NCBI RefSeq assembly: GCF_009176705.1
Contig: NZ_AP021847.1
Location: 786,537 to 850,536 of the forward strand
From: Pseudoalteromonas sp. A25
GTDB taxonomy: Bacteria; Pseudomonadota; Gammaproteobacteria; Enterobacterales; Alteromonadaceae
DNA: 64,000 nt
Reading direction: 5' to 3'
In this document: piece by piece, positions 1-8,551 of the stretch
Layout: every line of letters starts with the position of its first letter
Position numbering within the stretch: position 1 is the first letter of the stretch
The notes under the pieces: generated by a model
Databases searched by the model: none
Seen by the model: only the letters and a program-made list of their open reading frames with translations
Told to the model about the DNA's origin: nothing
Position numbers and translations under genes: made by a program

Positions 1-155
1 ATGCTATTTGGCCTGACCAAGACTCGAATAACAATATGTACAAATCACTGCTAACGCGCTTACGTAACAATTTAAGCCGTGAAAATGAGGCACCTTTGCT
101 GCATACCCTAAAAAAACAAGGCATTGTTCTGAGAATGGAAAATATCGATGAGTAA
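1..155 (+). CDS. Response regulator, C-terminal fragment (cut by window edge)
   Basis: The reading frame is open from base 3 to the TAA at 153-155 and encodes the last 50 residues of a protein that begins outside the window. The segment MYKSLLTRLRNNL followed by LHTLKKQGIVLRME reads like the recognition helix and wing of an OmpR-type winged-helix domain. The stop overlaps the start of the downstream histidine kinase gene by 8 bases, the usual coupled regulator-kinase arrangement. The receiver domain is not visible, so the family call rests on the wing and the neighbour. Confidence 0.6.
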   Translation, partial: AIWPDQDSNNNMYKSLLTRLRNNLSRENEAPLLHTLKKQGIVLRMENIDE

Positions 156-1332
156 TACATCAATCATTCGCTATTTAAGTACCCGCATTATTTTTTTGAT
201 GTTATTGCTGATGGTGTGCTGGATAACCATAGCAAAATACGGTTATGAGTTTGCACTCGATGATAGTGCTGAACACTATTTATATTACGATGCTCAGCTT
301 GTGGAGCAGCAGCAAGTTAAGCTACCAATCAGTGATGATTTTAAACTGATTACGCAACAGCAAAGCGACTTACCCATAGCAATACAACAAGCTTGGCGAG
401 CAGGCTTGCTACCACTGAACCAAGTCAGCTTAGTCAGTGACACACTAGACGACATTTATGTATTACCGTGGCAACCAGCTTCGTCTAATGCGATACCAAT
501 ATTTATCTTGCACTTTTTCGACAAGCAAGACACCTTACCCATCATGCCATGGCTACTGCTCTTGCTGGTGTTGTTAAGCATTCCTATTCTCTACATCGTG
601 TTCCGCAGTGCCTTAAAAATACGCAATGAAATCAATTTATTAATTGAGTTTGTAAACACTAACAAACAGCCTGAAGCGCTGAGTAAATTCCAAGAACTAC
701 AGGCCTTTTTCAAAGCGCTCAATATCGCTCGCCAAGCCGAACATTTCGCCCAACAAAAAGAGCGCTTGGTGTCGGCGTATTTAAGCCATGAGGTACGCAC
801 CCCACTAACTCAGATCCAACATGGTATTTCGCGCTTGCAGCAGCTTGATGACTTACCGCTTGAAGCGATAGAGGTGTTACATAATTTAGAGCTTTCACAA
901 GAGCGCCTAACATCAACCAGTAGCGCGATACTTGCATTGTGGCAGCAAGATAACTTAGCCACACAACAACTCGATTTAAGGGGTATAGTTAAGCGTGTGG
1001 TGCAAAAATTACAAACGCCAACACAACCAATTGAACTCAATCTCTGTGCGTTTGAAGTGATCAAACCATTACATACAGAACTATTTGAACTGCTACTCAC
1101 ACAAGCCATAGAAAATGCACAGCAACACGGTGAATCACCTTTAACCATCATCTTAAATGAGCAAGAGTTACAGTTAAAAAATCCTATAGGGAATAGCGAG
1201 CTGTGTTCATCAAGCGTTGGTTTAGGTAGCATACTGATAAAACAAATATGCCAGCGACTAAACTGGCATCAAAAAGATGCTAAAACAGATAGTGAGTACA
1301 CGCTCACAATTAACTTTAAAGCAACTATGTAA
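148..1332 (+). CDS. Sensor histidine kinase
   Basis: This 394-residue inner-membrane kinase should phosphorylate the response regulator whose 3' end overlaps its start. It has a membrane segment near residues 10-28, a periplasmic region of about 100 residues and a second membrane segment near 134-152. The phosphoacceptor box is SHEVRTPL near residue 213. The ATPase domain is reduced: an N box with ENAQQHG and a late GLGSILIKQI glycine motif are visible, but a canonical DxGxG box is not obvious. The family (HisKA plus HATPase_c) is clear but the signal is unknown. The coupled ATG at 148 was chosen because it overlaps the regulator stop. Confidence 0.85.
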   Translation: MSNTSIIRYLSTRIIFLMLLLMVCWITIAKYGYEFALDDSAEHYLYYDAQLVEQQQVKLPISDDFKLITQQQSDLPIAIQQAWRAGLLPLNQVSLVSDTLDDIYVLPWQPASSNAIPIFILHFFDKQDTLPIMPWLLLLLVLLSIPILYIVFRSALKIRNEINLLIEFVNTNKQPEALSKFQELQAFFKALNIARQAEHFAQQKERLVSAYLSHEVRTPLTQIQHGISRLQQLDDLPLEAIEVLHNLELSQERLTSTSSAILALWQQDNLATQQLDLRGIVKRVVQKLQTPTQPIELNLCAFEVIKPLHTELFELLLTQAIENAQQHGESPLTIILNEQELQLKNPIGNSELCSSSVGLGSILIKQICQRLNWHQKDAKTDSEYTLTINFKATM

Positions 1333-1335
1333 GTG

Positions 1336-2229
1336 TTATGCACCTTGTGCATAACGCACAAATTCTGAGTAAATAGAGTCTTTGATCAACCTATCTGGGG
1401 TAAACGCATAGTAGTGTTGATATACATTTTTTATTGGTCCAATAAAGCTAACATCACGATTGCGCTCTATTTCATCTTTAACTGAAAGGGGGGCTGGGAA
1501 TAAACCAAACCCTTGCTGGCCTAACGCCACCATCAACGCACTGTCATCAACATGTCCAGCAATACTAATTTCAATACCTAACTCATCTAGCCAATAATGA
1601 ATAGCGCTGGTAACCGGACTTGATTTAGCGGGCAACACAACGGGCACCTCGCTAAGCGTTTTAGGGTAGTTTGCTTGTAATTTATACTGCCAATCTTTAG
1701 CCCCAAAAAAGCCTAGTTGGCTTTTACCTATCTCATGGCAAAATACTTTAAACGGCAAACTACTGTCTAGCGGCTTATCAGCTAATACCAAATCTAGCTT
1801 ATGGGTGGCCATTTGCGCCAACAACTCTGCTTGTTGGCCATCGATGCAATGTAAATTAGCAATGCGTTCGTTTTCGATAAGTGGCGCCAACCACTTAGAC
1901 ACTAGTGATTTTGGTAACGCATCCGATATGCCCACCTTCAGTGTACGTGATAAAGAGCTGATATCCCCTTGCGTTGTCTCTAACCACTCGTTTGCAATGG
2001 TAAACATATCATCGGCATACTGCTGGGTAATTTGTCCAAATTCAGTCAAACGCAAACCTCGGCCTTCTCTTAAAAATAGCGACTTGCCTAAACGCTGCTC
2101 AAGGCTTGTTATTTGTGCACTGACAGTTTGCGGCGTGAGATGCAGTACCTTGCTTGCAGCGGCAATACTGCCATGACGACTAACCTGCCAAAAGTAATAC
2201 AAGTGGTTATAGTTGATGTTGGTTATCAT
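1336..2229 (-). CDS. nhaR: LysR-type activator, NhaR-like
   Basis: This 297-residue LysR-family regulator matches E. coli NhaR through its N-terminus, with INYNHLYYFW followed by LTPQTVSAQI in the helix-turn-helix (residues 5-60) and KSLFLREGRGL just after. The remainder is a periplasmic-binding-protein-like effector domain. In enterobacteria NhaR activates the Na+/H+ antiporter gene nhaA in response to sodium, but no nhaA is present in this window. It ends 3 bases after the convergent kinase gene. The target here is unknown. NhaR-like proteins also control biofilm genes in E. coli. Confidence 0.8.
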   Translation of the reverse strand: MITNINYNHLYYFWQVSRHGSIAAASKVLHLTPQTVSAQITSLEQRLGKSLFLREGRGLRLTEFGQITQQYADDMFTIANEWLETTQGDISSLSRTLKVGISDALPKSLVSKWLAPLIENERIANLHCIDGQQAELLAQMATHKLDLVLADKPLDSSLPFKVFCHEIGKSQLGFFGAKDWQYKLQANYPKTLSEVPVVLPAKSSPVTSAIHYWLDELGIEISIAGHVDDSALMVALGQQGFGLFPAPLSVKDEIERNRDVSFIGPIKNVYQHYYAFTPDRLIKDSIYSEFVRYAQGA

Positions 2230-2353
2230 TCGTTAATACCTACCAATAAGTAAGAAATAATCAGCTTTTTTCTTTTCATATACCTTAGTAGATTTAGTAC
2301 GTGCCTGCAATTGCGGTGCGATAAGTTGAATCAATTAACACATGAGCTAAGCA

Positions 2354-2656
2354 ATGAAACTTAAGTTATCGATTAAAGACAAAACAGTCACAGCTATGAT
2401 GAAGGTAAAACTCACAAAGCTGATCACTACTCAACTACACAAATATGCATTAAATATTCGTAGTGTTGAGCTGCACATTGATGACATTGAGTCTCAAACG
2501 CACGGAGTGCTCAAACAATGTCGCATCCATCTTCACTTGCCGGGGTTACCCAGCATTAGGCTTAAAGCAAAAGGCAATAACATGCTACAGGCTATTAAGA
2601 GAGCATTGCACAACAGCCAGCTTTTACTGGCTCAAAAGTACGCAATTACTCACTAA
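2354..2656 (+). CDS. Small basic protein, possible HPF/RaiA-like ribosome-binding protein
   Basis: This 100-residue basic protein has the order strand (KLKLSIKDKTVT), helix (KVKLTKLITTQLHKY), strand (IRSVELHIDDIE), strand (CRIHLHLPG), strand (SIRLKAKGNN) and helix (MLQAIKRALHNSQ). That is the layout of the hibernation-promoting factor family, including the AxGxxMxxAIxxxl pattern of its last helix. Members of that family dimerise or silence 70S ribosomes in stationary phase. The similarity is one of pattern, and the role is an inference. An overlapping ORF in another frame (2463-2798) is a shadow. Confidence 0.5.
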   Translation: MKLKLSIKDKTVTAMMKVKLTKLITTQLHKYALNIRSVELHIDDIESQTHGVLKQCRIHLHLPGLPSIRLKAKGNNMLQAIKRALHNSQLLLAQKYAITH

Positions 2657-2815
2657 CCTGCATCCTTATTTTTGCGATATGTATGCAGTGAAACAACCTT
2701 TTTGCAGACAAAGCACAGTTACATTAGTTCCATTGATCCCAAGCACTTGCAGCGGAAAGGATGCCGCTCTATTTCTACAACCATATCAAGCTTTTTGACA
2801 CTGAGCCGATAAACG

Positions 2816-3280
2816 ATGTATGTAGATGTCGTGATTATCGAGACCATTGTGAAAACACTACCCACAACGCACTCATCATATCAACCCGAACAGGGTAAGA
2901 GAGAACCTACCGATAATACATTAACCGGTTATCAAACCCCGGTATTACGTATGGCTCCAGATGTACTAACAAAGCGCAATGAACTCAATAGCAATGAACA
3001 AAGCGACAGTAATAAGCCGGAGCTTCCTGCTCATATTGAAGCATTAATTGAGCAACAAAAGAAAATTAAAGAACAAATAAAAGAACAGAAAAGACACCTT
3101 GAGCAACTCAAGGCAAGAAACGACCTAGATGAAGAATCCAAAGCCACTTTAGTAAAGCAACAAGGTGACACCTTAACGCAACTACAACTACAACTGGTGG
3201 CCATAACCCAATCTTTACAAGATGCCCTCAAAAAAGCAGGCATTGGTGATTTGGGATTGTTGGCAAATGTGCTTGTTTAG
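2816..3280 (+). CDS. Hypothetical protein with C-terminal coiled coil
   Basis: I do not recognise this 154-residue protein. Its first 75 residues are polar and low in order-promoting residues. Residues 78-140 form a highly charged helix (IEEQQKKIKEQIKEQKRHLEQL) that should be a coiled coil, and it ends in a short hydrophobic tail, GDLGLLANVLV. No ribosome-binding site precedes the ATG at 2816, and an in-frame GTG at 2849 is an alternative start. It follows the HPF-like gene on the same strand by 160 bases, without evidence that they form an operon. Confidence 0.5.
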   Translation: MYVDVVIIETIVKTLPTTHSSYQPEQGKREPTDNTLTGYQTPVLRMAPDVLTKRNELNSNEQSDSNKPELPAHIEALIEQQKKIKEQIKEQKRHLEQLKARNDLDEESKATLVKQQGDTLTQLQLQLVAITQSLQDALKKAGIGDLGLLANVLV

Positions 3281-3368
3281 TGGGCTTTGAACCTAGTATA
3301 AAACCCTTGCTATTCAGATACTATAAAATTTACTAAATCCTCTGCAGGGGTCATAACAGGAGTAGGCA

Positions 3369-3767
3369 GTGATTTTAGGGCTCAACCATATCACAATTGC
3401 AGTTAGTGACTTGACGCGCTCTTTAGCGTTTTACCAAGATATCCTAGGGTTAACTGCCCATGTTAAGTGGGACAAAGGTGCATACCTATCAGTTGGGGAG
3501 CTGTGGCTTTGCCTTTCTTGCGATGAGACTTGTCCCAAAGTAGATTACACCCATTTCGCTTTTGATATTGCGCCGCATGAATTTGCTCGTTTTAGCGAGC
3601 AGCTACTTTCAAACGGAGTAAAAATTTGGAAAGAAAACAAAAGCGAAGGGCAGTCATTGTACTTTTTAGACCCTGATGGCCACAAACTAGAGTTACACGT
3701 TGGCTCACTAAAAAGCAGATTAGACGCACTAAAAACTAAACCATACCCTGGGCTCGTTTGGCTTTAA
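3369..3767 (+). CDS. fosA: FosA-family fosfomycin glutathione transferase
   Basis: This 132-residue cytoplasmic metalloenzyme of the VOC (glyoxalase/bleomycin) fold should open the epoxide of fosfomycin with glutathione. It follows FosA closely along its whole length, with GLNHITIAVSDL at the start, GAYLSVGELWLCLS in the middle and YFLDPDGHKLELHVGSL at the end. The three metal ligands of FosA correspond to His7, His62 and Glu108. Thr9 and the K-SEG loop near residues 91-94, which position fosfomycin and potassium, are present. The start is GTG at 3369, preceded by AGGAG six bases upstream. Chromosomal FosA homologues vary in activity, so resistance is inferred. Confidence 0.85.
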   Translation: MILGLNHITIAVSDLTRSLAFYQDILGLTAHVKWDKGAYLSVGELWLCLSCDETCPKVDYTHFAFDIAPHEFARFSEQLLSNGVKIWKENKSEGQSLYFLDPDGHKLELHVGSLKSRLDALKTKPYPGLVWL

Positions 3768-4005
3768 ACATAATCAGAACGGTATGTTTGCCACAATTAG
3801 GAAAATAACGTTGTTAATTAGGAAGTATTCATTTTTATACAAAGCCTAATCCCAAAGGTTTTGATCAGGTGCTTAAAAAGCACATGCAGGCAGCAAAATT
3901 ACTTGGTGTAGCAATGCTGGCTGTTAAACTAAACGGAGAGGCTTTTTATTTGAGATAAAACCATATCCGAATTAAAAAGCACAGCAAAAACTAAGATTCT
4001 TAAGT

Positions 4006-4899
4006 CTAAAACCCGACGAGTAATACTTTACCCAGCGCCATACCTTCTCGTTGGCAACTAAAGTCAATGCGGCTATCGAGCGGAGTATCATACAAAGACT
4101 CGAGCTTTTTAAACGGTGTGCCAATAAACTTTACTGCTTTAATACGAAGACTCATGCGAGTACGTTTATCTAAAAACGCATAAGCGGTAGCGCTTAATGT
4201 GTGCTTACATGACTCTATAATATCATTAGATAAAATACTTTGATGGATAGCCTGCTGGATCTCTTCGGGCGCAATTTGATGATGACTACTGGCTAAGATA
4301 CAGGTTGCATAAATATCCAGTAAACCAACCGCCCGTACCTTCTGTGTTTGCCTATCTTCATACATAGCCATTACACAAGGTACTTTGGTTTCATCAAAAT
4401 ACTGAGGTTTAATCGACTGAATAACCAAATCTTTATCAACATGCTTATGAATAAGTCGCTCAAGTTGATTTAACTTAGGTAAAGCAAGTTCACCGTTTAT
4501 TTCGACCTCTTCGAGCATTACCTGACTTTCTTCAGTACCCTGAACTAATGGTAACAGCTGCTCATGTAGTTCTTTGTCTGAAAAAGGCTTAGATAAAACA
4601 AAACGAGCACCAGCTTGCAAAGCCTCGTCAATTTGAGATTGCTCATCAACGGTGGTGATCATGGCAACAGTCATGTTAAGTTGTCGCTTTTTAATCGCCC
4701 GCAACAAGGTGAGCCCTGACATGTCTGGCATATACCAATCTGTCAACACGATGTCTGGTTGCCAATTACCTATCTCTTTTAAGGCGGTCTTCACACTATT
4801 CGCTTTTCGAATGAAGAGCTTTCGATAACCAAAACTTTGTAATGCCCGCTTAACAATCTCTAGCGTCGCTTGGCTATCATCCACAATTAATATCTTCAC
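4006..4899 (-). CDS. Response regulator with uncharacterised C-terminal domain
   Basis: The first 120 residues of this 297-residue protein form a receiver domain with the acidic pair VDDS near residue 7, the phosphoacceptor in LTDWYMPDMSG near residue 55 and the conserved lysine in LSKPFSD. The remaining 170 residues contain no DNA-binding motif. They have an alternating strand and helix pattern, including LLDIYATCILASSHH and SIL-NDIIESCKHTLSATAYAF, that recalls CheX/CheC-like output domains, but I cannot confirm this. The gene is divergent from the coiled-coil membrane protein at 5000, and no kinase is adjacent. Confidence 0.75.
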   Translation of the reverse strand: MKILIVDDSQATLEIVKRALQSFGYRKLFIRKANSVKTALKEIGNWQPDIVLTDWYMPDMSGLTLLRAIKKRQLNMTVAMITTVDEQSQIDEALQAGARFVLSKPFSDKELHEQLLPLVQGTEESQVMLEEVEINGELALPKLNQLERLIHKHVDKDLVIQSIKPQYFDETKVPCVMAMYEDRQTQKVRAVGLLDIYATCILASSHHQIAPEEIQQAIHQSILSNDIIESCKHTLSATAYAFLDKRTRMSLRIKAVKFIGTPFKKLESLYDTPLDSRIDFSCQREGMALGKVLLVGF

Positions 4900-4999
4900 A
4901 CTTGACCACTTTATACAAAAACTTGTTTTTTATTATAGGCATATTTTTTATGCATCACTAAACTGAAAGGGAGTCCTCAAAGAATTAAGTAACAAAAAA

Positions 5000-5803
5000 A
5001 TGCAGAGCTTTCAGTTATCCACCGAAGTCTACCAGTATATTGCCATTAACTTTGGCCTAATCATCTTAGCAGCTTGGTTTTATATTCTATTGCTAATATT
5101 GCGCGAGTTTAGGCATTTTGCAACCAGTATGATAAAGCAACAATCAAATATACCCAATGAAGACATATTAAATATATGCCGAGAGTCCGTCGATAATGCA
5201 CTTAATTATGTCAATGATAATAGTGAAACAATCGCACAGCTCTCTCAAATCCAAAATACCCTAGAGCAGCAACTTGCTGAAATAAGAAGCTCCACCAAGG
5301 ATCATATCACCCCAAAAGAGCAAGCCTCTATTAAAGCGCTCAACCAAAAGCTTATCCAATCTCATACTTTGATCAGAAAGCTAAAAGGCGATCTAGATAA
5401 AAGCACAGGTATGTTAAAACAGGCAAAGAAAAAGCTATACAATCAACATGATGAAATTGAAAACTTGCAAAAAGAACATCAACAACTGCAAGAAAAATAC
5501 GAGGCAATACAATCACAAGCTTCACCCTCTGGTGATATACAGCAAATGACAATGGATTTTGAGCGCGAAAAAGCAAGAATGACCGAGGCACTTAATAATT
5601 ATAAATTACAAATTGCAGAGCAGAGCCAAGCTTTAGAGCAATTATCCTTACAAGCCACTAACACCAATGAAGGTGCAGATCTCAACGAGATAAAAGCGGA
5701 GTTGGAACAAACCAAACAAGCATTAAAGCACTTAACAAAAGAGAAAAAATTTATTGAAAGCAGATATTTAGAACTAACAAAGCAAAAAGGGGACAAGACG
5801 TAA
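5000..5803 (+). CDS. Membrane-anchored coiled-coil protein
   Basis: I do not recognise this 267-residue protein. It has one N-terminal membrane segment (residues 13-35, FGLIILAAWFYILLLIL). A cytoplasmic region of about 220 residues follows, nearly all predicted coiled coil and rich in Gln, Glu and Lys, with short breaks near residues 85 and 175. The layout suggests a scaffold or a filament-like organising protein. It is transcribed away from the response regulator at 4006-4899, so the two may share a regulatory region. Function is unknown. Confidence 0.6.
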   Translation: MQSFQLSTEVYQYIAINFGLIILAAWFYILLLILREFRHFATSMIKQQSNIPNEDILNICRESVDNALNYVNDNSETIAQLSQIQNTLEQQLAEIRSSTKDHITPKEQASIKALNQKLIQSHTLIRKLKGDLDKSTGMLKQAKKKLYNQHDEIENLQKEHQQLQEKYEAIQSQASPSGDIQQMTMDFEREKARMTEALNNYKLQIAEQSQALEQLSLQATNTNEGADLNEIKAELEQTKQALKHLTKEKKFIESRYLELTKQKGDKT

Positions 5804-5999
5804 ATATACCGAGGGCACTGACGAAAACCACACAATTAAAAAACAACAAAAACAAAAAATTAACTTTAGTGACATTTTATAAAAAACAATGTACTTTTAT
5901 ACAAGCATAACTCATGCGCATTTTTGAACGCTTTAAACATGAAATTTACAATGAGCCACTCATTATTTTTGACCGTCAAATGATAAAAAAGGACTGCAT

Positions 6000-7280
6000 A
6001 TGACGTATATTCCAGATACTAGCGCTCAGGATACACAAATCTCAGGTAAGTCTTCTAAAGCAAAAAGCATTTGGTTTATGAGCGGGTTAGTATTGCTTTT
6101 TTTACTGCTATATTTTGTTATAACACCAGCATTCACAAATTGGAGCAATGGCACAAACTCAGTTGCTTTAGACAAGATTAGAGTAGCACAAGTAGAGAAA
6201 GGCCTATTCATAAGAGACTTTTCATTACAAGGAAAAGTTGTTGCAGCAAGACGTCCTGTAATTTATAGCCCAGCGCAAGGGACCGTAACATATCATGTAG
6301 AGGCAGGTGACAGTGTAGCTGTAGGCCAGTCTCTGGCAACCATCGATAGCCCTGAACTAAAGAGTTTATATAATCAAGAAGTTGCAAACCTAACCAAGCT
6401 AAAAACACATCTAGAGCGTGAGAAAATTCAGGTAAAGAAATCAAGACTACAGCAAGACAACTTAATTGGAAAAGCAGAAGTGGCGCTCAATGCCGCACAA
6501 AGAGAAATGCGACGCTCTGAAGATGCAATGAAAAACAATGTGATCAGTGATATAGATTATCAAAAAGCGAAAGATGAGTTACAAAATGCCAAACGCGAAT
6601 ACCAACATGTACTCAAAGAAGTCGCACTACTCAAAGAGAGTCAAAAATTTGAAATACAAACTCGAGAGTTGGAGCTAGAGTCCCAACAAGTCAAAGTCAC
6701 AGAATTAAAGCGACAGGTTGATGGGTTAAAGATAATCTCGCCTGTGACAGGGTTAGTGGGTAATTTAAATGTACAACAAAAGAGTTCTGTGGCGAAGAAC
6801 CAAGCATTATTACGCGTGGTTGATTTAACACAATATGAGCTGGAAGTACAAATCCCTGAAAGCTATGCTGATGACTTAGCGTTGGGTATGGAAGCGCAAA
6901 TCACATTAAACCAAACTCAGTATGCTGGCGAATTAGTTGCCATCTCGCCAGAGATATCTCATGGCGCTGTAAGCGGGAAAATCCGCTTTAAAGATACCTC
7001 TTTGACAGGGCTTAGACAAAACCAAAGACTCACAACACGCATCATACTTGAGCAAAAGAATAACATTGCCTACTTGCCCAGAGGGCAGTTTATTAATGCG
7101 CACAATGGCCAGTTCGCCTATGTATTAAATGGAGAAGAGGCCATCAAAACCCCTATCGAGCTTGGCTCGCGCAGCTTGGCGCAAGTAGAGGTCATTTCAG
7201 GCCTTAAACTGGGAGAACGCGTTGTGGTTTCCGATACAAACATTTTTAAAAATGCACCACGTGTTCGTATTTTACAATAG
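6000..7280 (+). CDS. Periplasmic adaptor (membrane-fusion protein) of an ABC-type exporter
   Basis: This 426-residue protein of the HlyD/MacA class has a short cytoplasmic N-terminus and one membrane anchor (residues 26-44). A biotinyl-lipoyl half-motif follows (GTVTYHVEAGDSVAVGQSLA), then a long helical hairpin (about residues 130-245), the second lipoyl half (LKIISPVTGLVGNL) and beta-barrel domains. It would link an inner-membrane transporter to an outer-membrane channel. The ABC ATPase gene begins 18 bases downstream, so they form an operon. The ATG at 6000 follows AAAAAGGA at a normal distance. The permease expected in such operons is missing. Confidence 0.85.
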   Translation: MTYIPDTSAQDTQISGKSSKAKSIWFMSGLVLLFLLLYFVITPAFTNWSNGTNSVALDKIRVAQVEKGLFIRDFSLQGKVVAARRPVIYSPAQGTVTYHVEAGDSVAVGQSLATIDSPELKSLYNQEVANLTKLKTHLEREKIQVKKSRLQQDNLIGKAEVALNAAQREMRRSEDAMKNNVISDIDYQKAKDELQNAKREYQHVLKEVALLKESQKFEIQTRELELESQQVKVTELKRQVDGLKIISPVTGLVGNLNVQQKSSVAKNQALLRVVDLTQYELEVQIPESYADDLALGMEAQITLNQTQYAGELVAISPEISHGAVSGKIRFKDTSLTGLRQNQRLTTRIILEQKNNIAYLPRGQFINAHNGQFAYVLNGEEAIKTPIELGSRSLAQVEVISGLKLGERVVVSDTNIFKNAPRVRILQ

Positions 7281-7298
7281 CAAGGACGACTAAAACAT

Positions 7299-7994
7299 AT
7301 GTTAACAATGCACAAGCTAGCAAAAGCTTTTTTCACTGAAAATATCAAGACTCAAGCGCTACAGCCATTTGATTTACAAATTGAACAAGGTGAGTTTGTC
7401 AGCGTTATCGGCCCGTCAGGGTCTGGAAAAACAACGTTTCTCAATATTGCTGGCTTACTAGAAGAGCACAGCGAAGGGTTATATGAGTTAGACGGTCAAG
7501 ATGTATCAAAAATGAAAGATAAGCAAAAATCAGCTTATCGCAATGAAAAAATTGGCTTTATATTTCAAAGTTTTAACCTCATCCCTGAGTTAAACCTGTA
7601 CGACAACATTGATATGCCATTGCGTTATCGCAAGTTTACTTATGCACAACGCCATAAACGTATTTTACAAGCTCTAGAGCAAGTGGGACTAGCAGGGCGA
7701 AAAAGCCATTACCCGTCACAATTATCTGGTGGCCAACAACAAAGAGTTGCCATCGCACGCGCTATAGCCGGCTCGCCATCCGTTATTCTTGCAGATGAGC
7801 CAACTGGTAATTTAGATTCAAAAATGGCTGACGGCATCATGTCATTGCTCAAAGACATCAATGCTCAGGGCACCAGTATTATCATGGTCACGCACGATAA
7901 TGAGCAAGCCGCACTTGCCAACAGAGTTATTCAAATCAAAGATGGTTACCTTCAAGAGTGTGATCATATCCGTGAATCAATTGCATGCGCATAG
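7299..7994 (+). CDS. ABC transporter ATP-binding protein, MacB/LolD type
   Basis: This 231-residue ATPase carries all canonical motifs: Walker [10 protein letters not shown] near residue 38, Q-loop FIFQSFN, signature [14 protein letters not shown], Walker [13 protein letters not shown] and the H-loop VTHD. The closest class is the MacB/LolD/FtsE group, which works with FtsX-fold permeases. Here no permease follows: the next 143 bases hold two hairpins and then arfB. It may power a permease encoded elsewhere, or the operon may have lost its third gene. Confidence 0.9.
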   Translation: MLTMHKLAKAFFTENIKTQALQPFDLQIEQGEFVSVIGPSGSGKTTFLNIAGLLEEHSEGLYELDGQDVSKMKDKQKSAYRNEKIGFIFQSFNLIPELNLYDNIDMPLRYRKFTYAQRHKRILQALEQVGLAGRKSHYPSQLSGGQQQRVAIARAIAGSPSVILADEPTGNLDSKMADGIMSLLKDINAQGTSIIMVTHDNEQAALANRVIQIKDGYLQECDHIRESIACA

Positions 7995-7995
7995 C

Positions 7996-8087
7996 GTTAA
8001 TTGAGTAATGGTGCCAGTGGTATAAGCTCGCCCGTTACTCAATTAAATCATAAAAACACGCTGCCTATGTCGCATGTTTTTATGATT
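7996..8087 (+). terminator. Two successive inverted repeats after the ABC ATPase
   Basis: Two hairpins lie between the ATPase gene and arfB. The first pairs TAATTGAGTAA (about 7999) with TTACTCAATTA (about 8034). The second pairs AATCATAAAAACA (about 8047) with TGTTTTTATGATT (about 8075), a perfect 13-base stem. Neither has a long T run on the plus strand outside the stem. They could be a terminator, or they could mark the scar where a permease gene was lost. Confidence 0.5.
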
Positions 8088-8137
8088 GTCATTGCTATGG
8101 TAATATTGCCCTATTCGCCACTTAGATTTAGGCTTAC

Positions 8138-8551
8138 ATGCTACGACTATCAAATAACGTCGAAATTGCCGCTTGGGAACTAGAACTCACCGCCATTCGA
8201 GCCCAAGGAGCAGGCGGTCAAAATGTCAACAAAGTATCGAGTGCCATTCATCTAAAATTTGACATAAAAAATTCTGCGCTCCCTGACTATTATAAGCAAC
8301 GTTTGTTGACCTTCAATGATAGTCGAATCACTAAAGACGGTGTGGTGATCATTAAAGCTCAATCTCACCGTACCCAAGAGATGAATAAAGAAGAGGCATT
8401 ACAAAGGCTAAAAGCATTGATATTGGAAGCGACCAAAACTCAAAAAGCACGCCGTGCGACTAAGCCAACTCGCAGCTCACAAAGAAAACGCGTAGAGAGT
8501 AAAGTAAAACGAGGACAAACTAAAAACCTCAGGGGCAAGATAAAGTTTTAG
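8138..8551 (+). CDS. arfB: Alternative ribosome-rescue factor ArfB (YaeJ), peptidyl-tRNA hydrolase
   Basis: This 137-residue protein is a codon-independent release factor that frees ribosomes stalled at the 3' end of broken mRNAs. It has the catalytic motif GAGGQNVNKVSSAIHLKF near residue 25, in which GGQ hydrolyses peptidyl-tRNA. Its basic C-terminal tail (KARRATKPTRSSQRKRVESK) is the part that enters the empty mRNA channel in E. coli ArfB. The length is normal for the family. Its last 23 bases overlap the 3' end of the convergent kinase gene. Confidence 0.92.
   Translation: MLRLSNNVEIAAWELELTAIRAQGAGGQNVNKVSSAIHLKFDIKNSALPDYYKQRLLTFNDSRITKDGVVIIKAQSHRTQEMNKEEALQRLKALILEATKTQKARRATKPTRSSQRKRVESKVKRGQTKNLRGKIKF

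Noticed and set aside
810..1232. Long minus-strand ORF inside the kinase gene
   Set aside because: Rich in Cys and Ser, the usual signature of an antisense shadow, and it lies wholly within a recognisable kinase.
2463..2798. ORF of 111 residues overlapping the HPF-like gene
   Set aside because: Cysteine-rich, out-of-frame translation of the HPF-like gene and the gap after it. It has no ribosome-binding site.
3322..3338. AAAATTTACTAAATC considered as another iteron
   Set aside because: The core lacks one T and the flanks do not match. It is probably chance in AT-rich DNA upstream of fosA.
8001..8183. Short ORF between the ABC ATPase and arfB, considered as a permease remnant
   Set aside because: It spans the two hairpins, has no ribosome-binding site, overlaps the arfB start in another frame and has no permease-like sequence beyond one hydrophobic stretch created by the T-rich stem.
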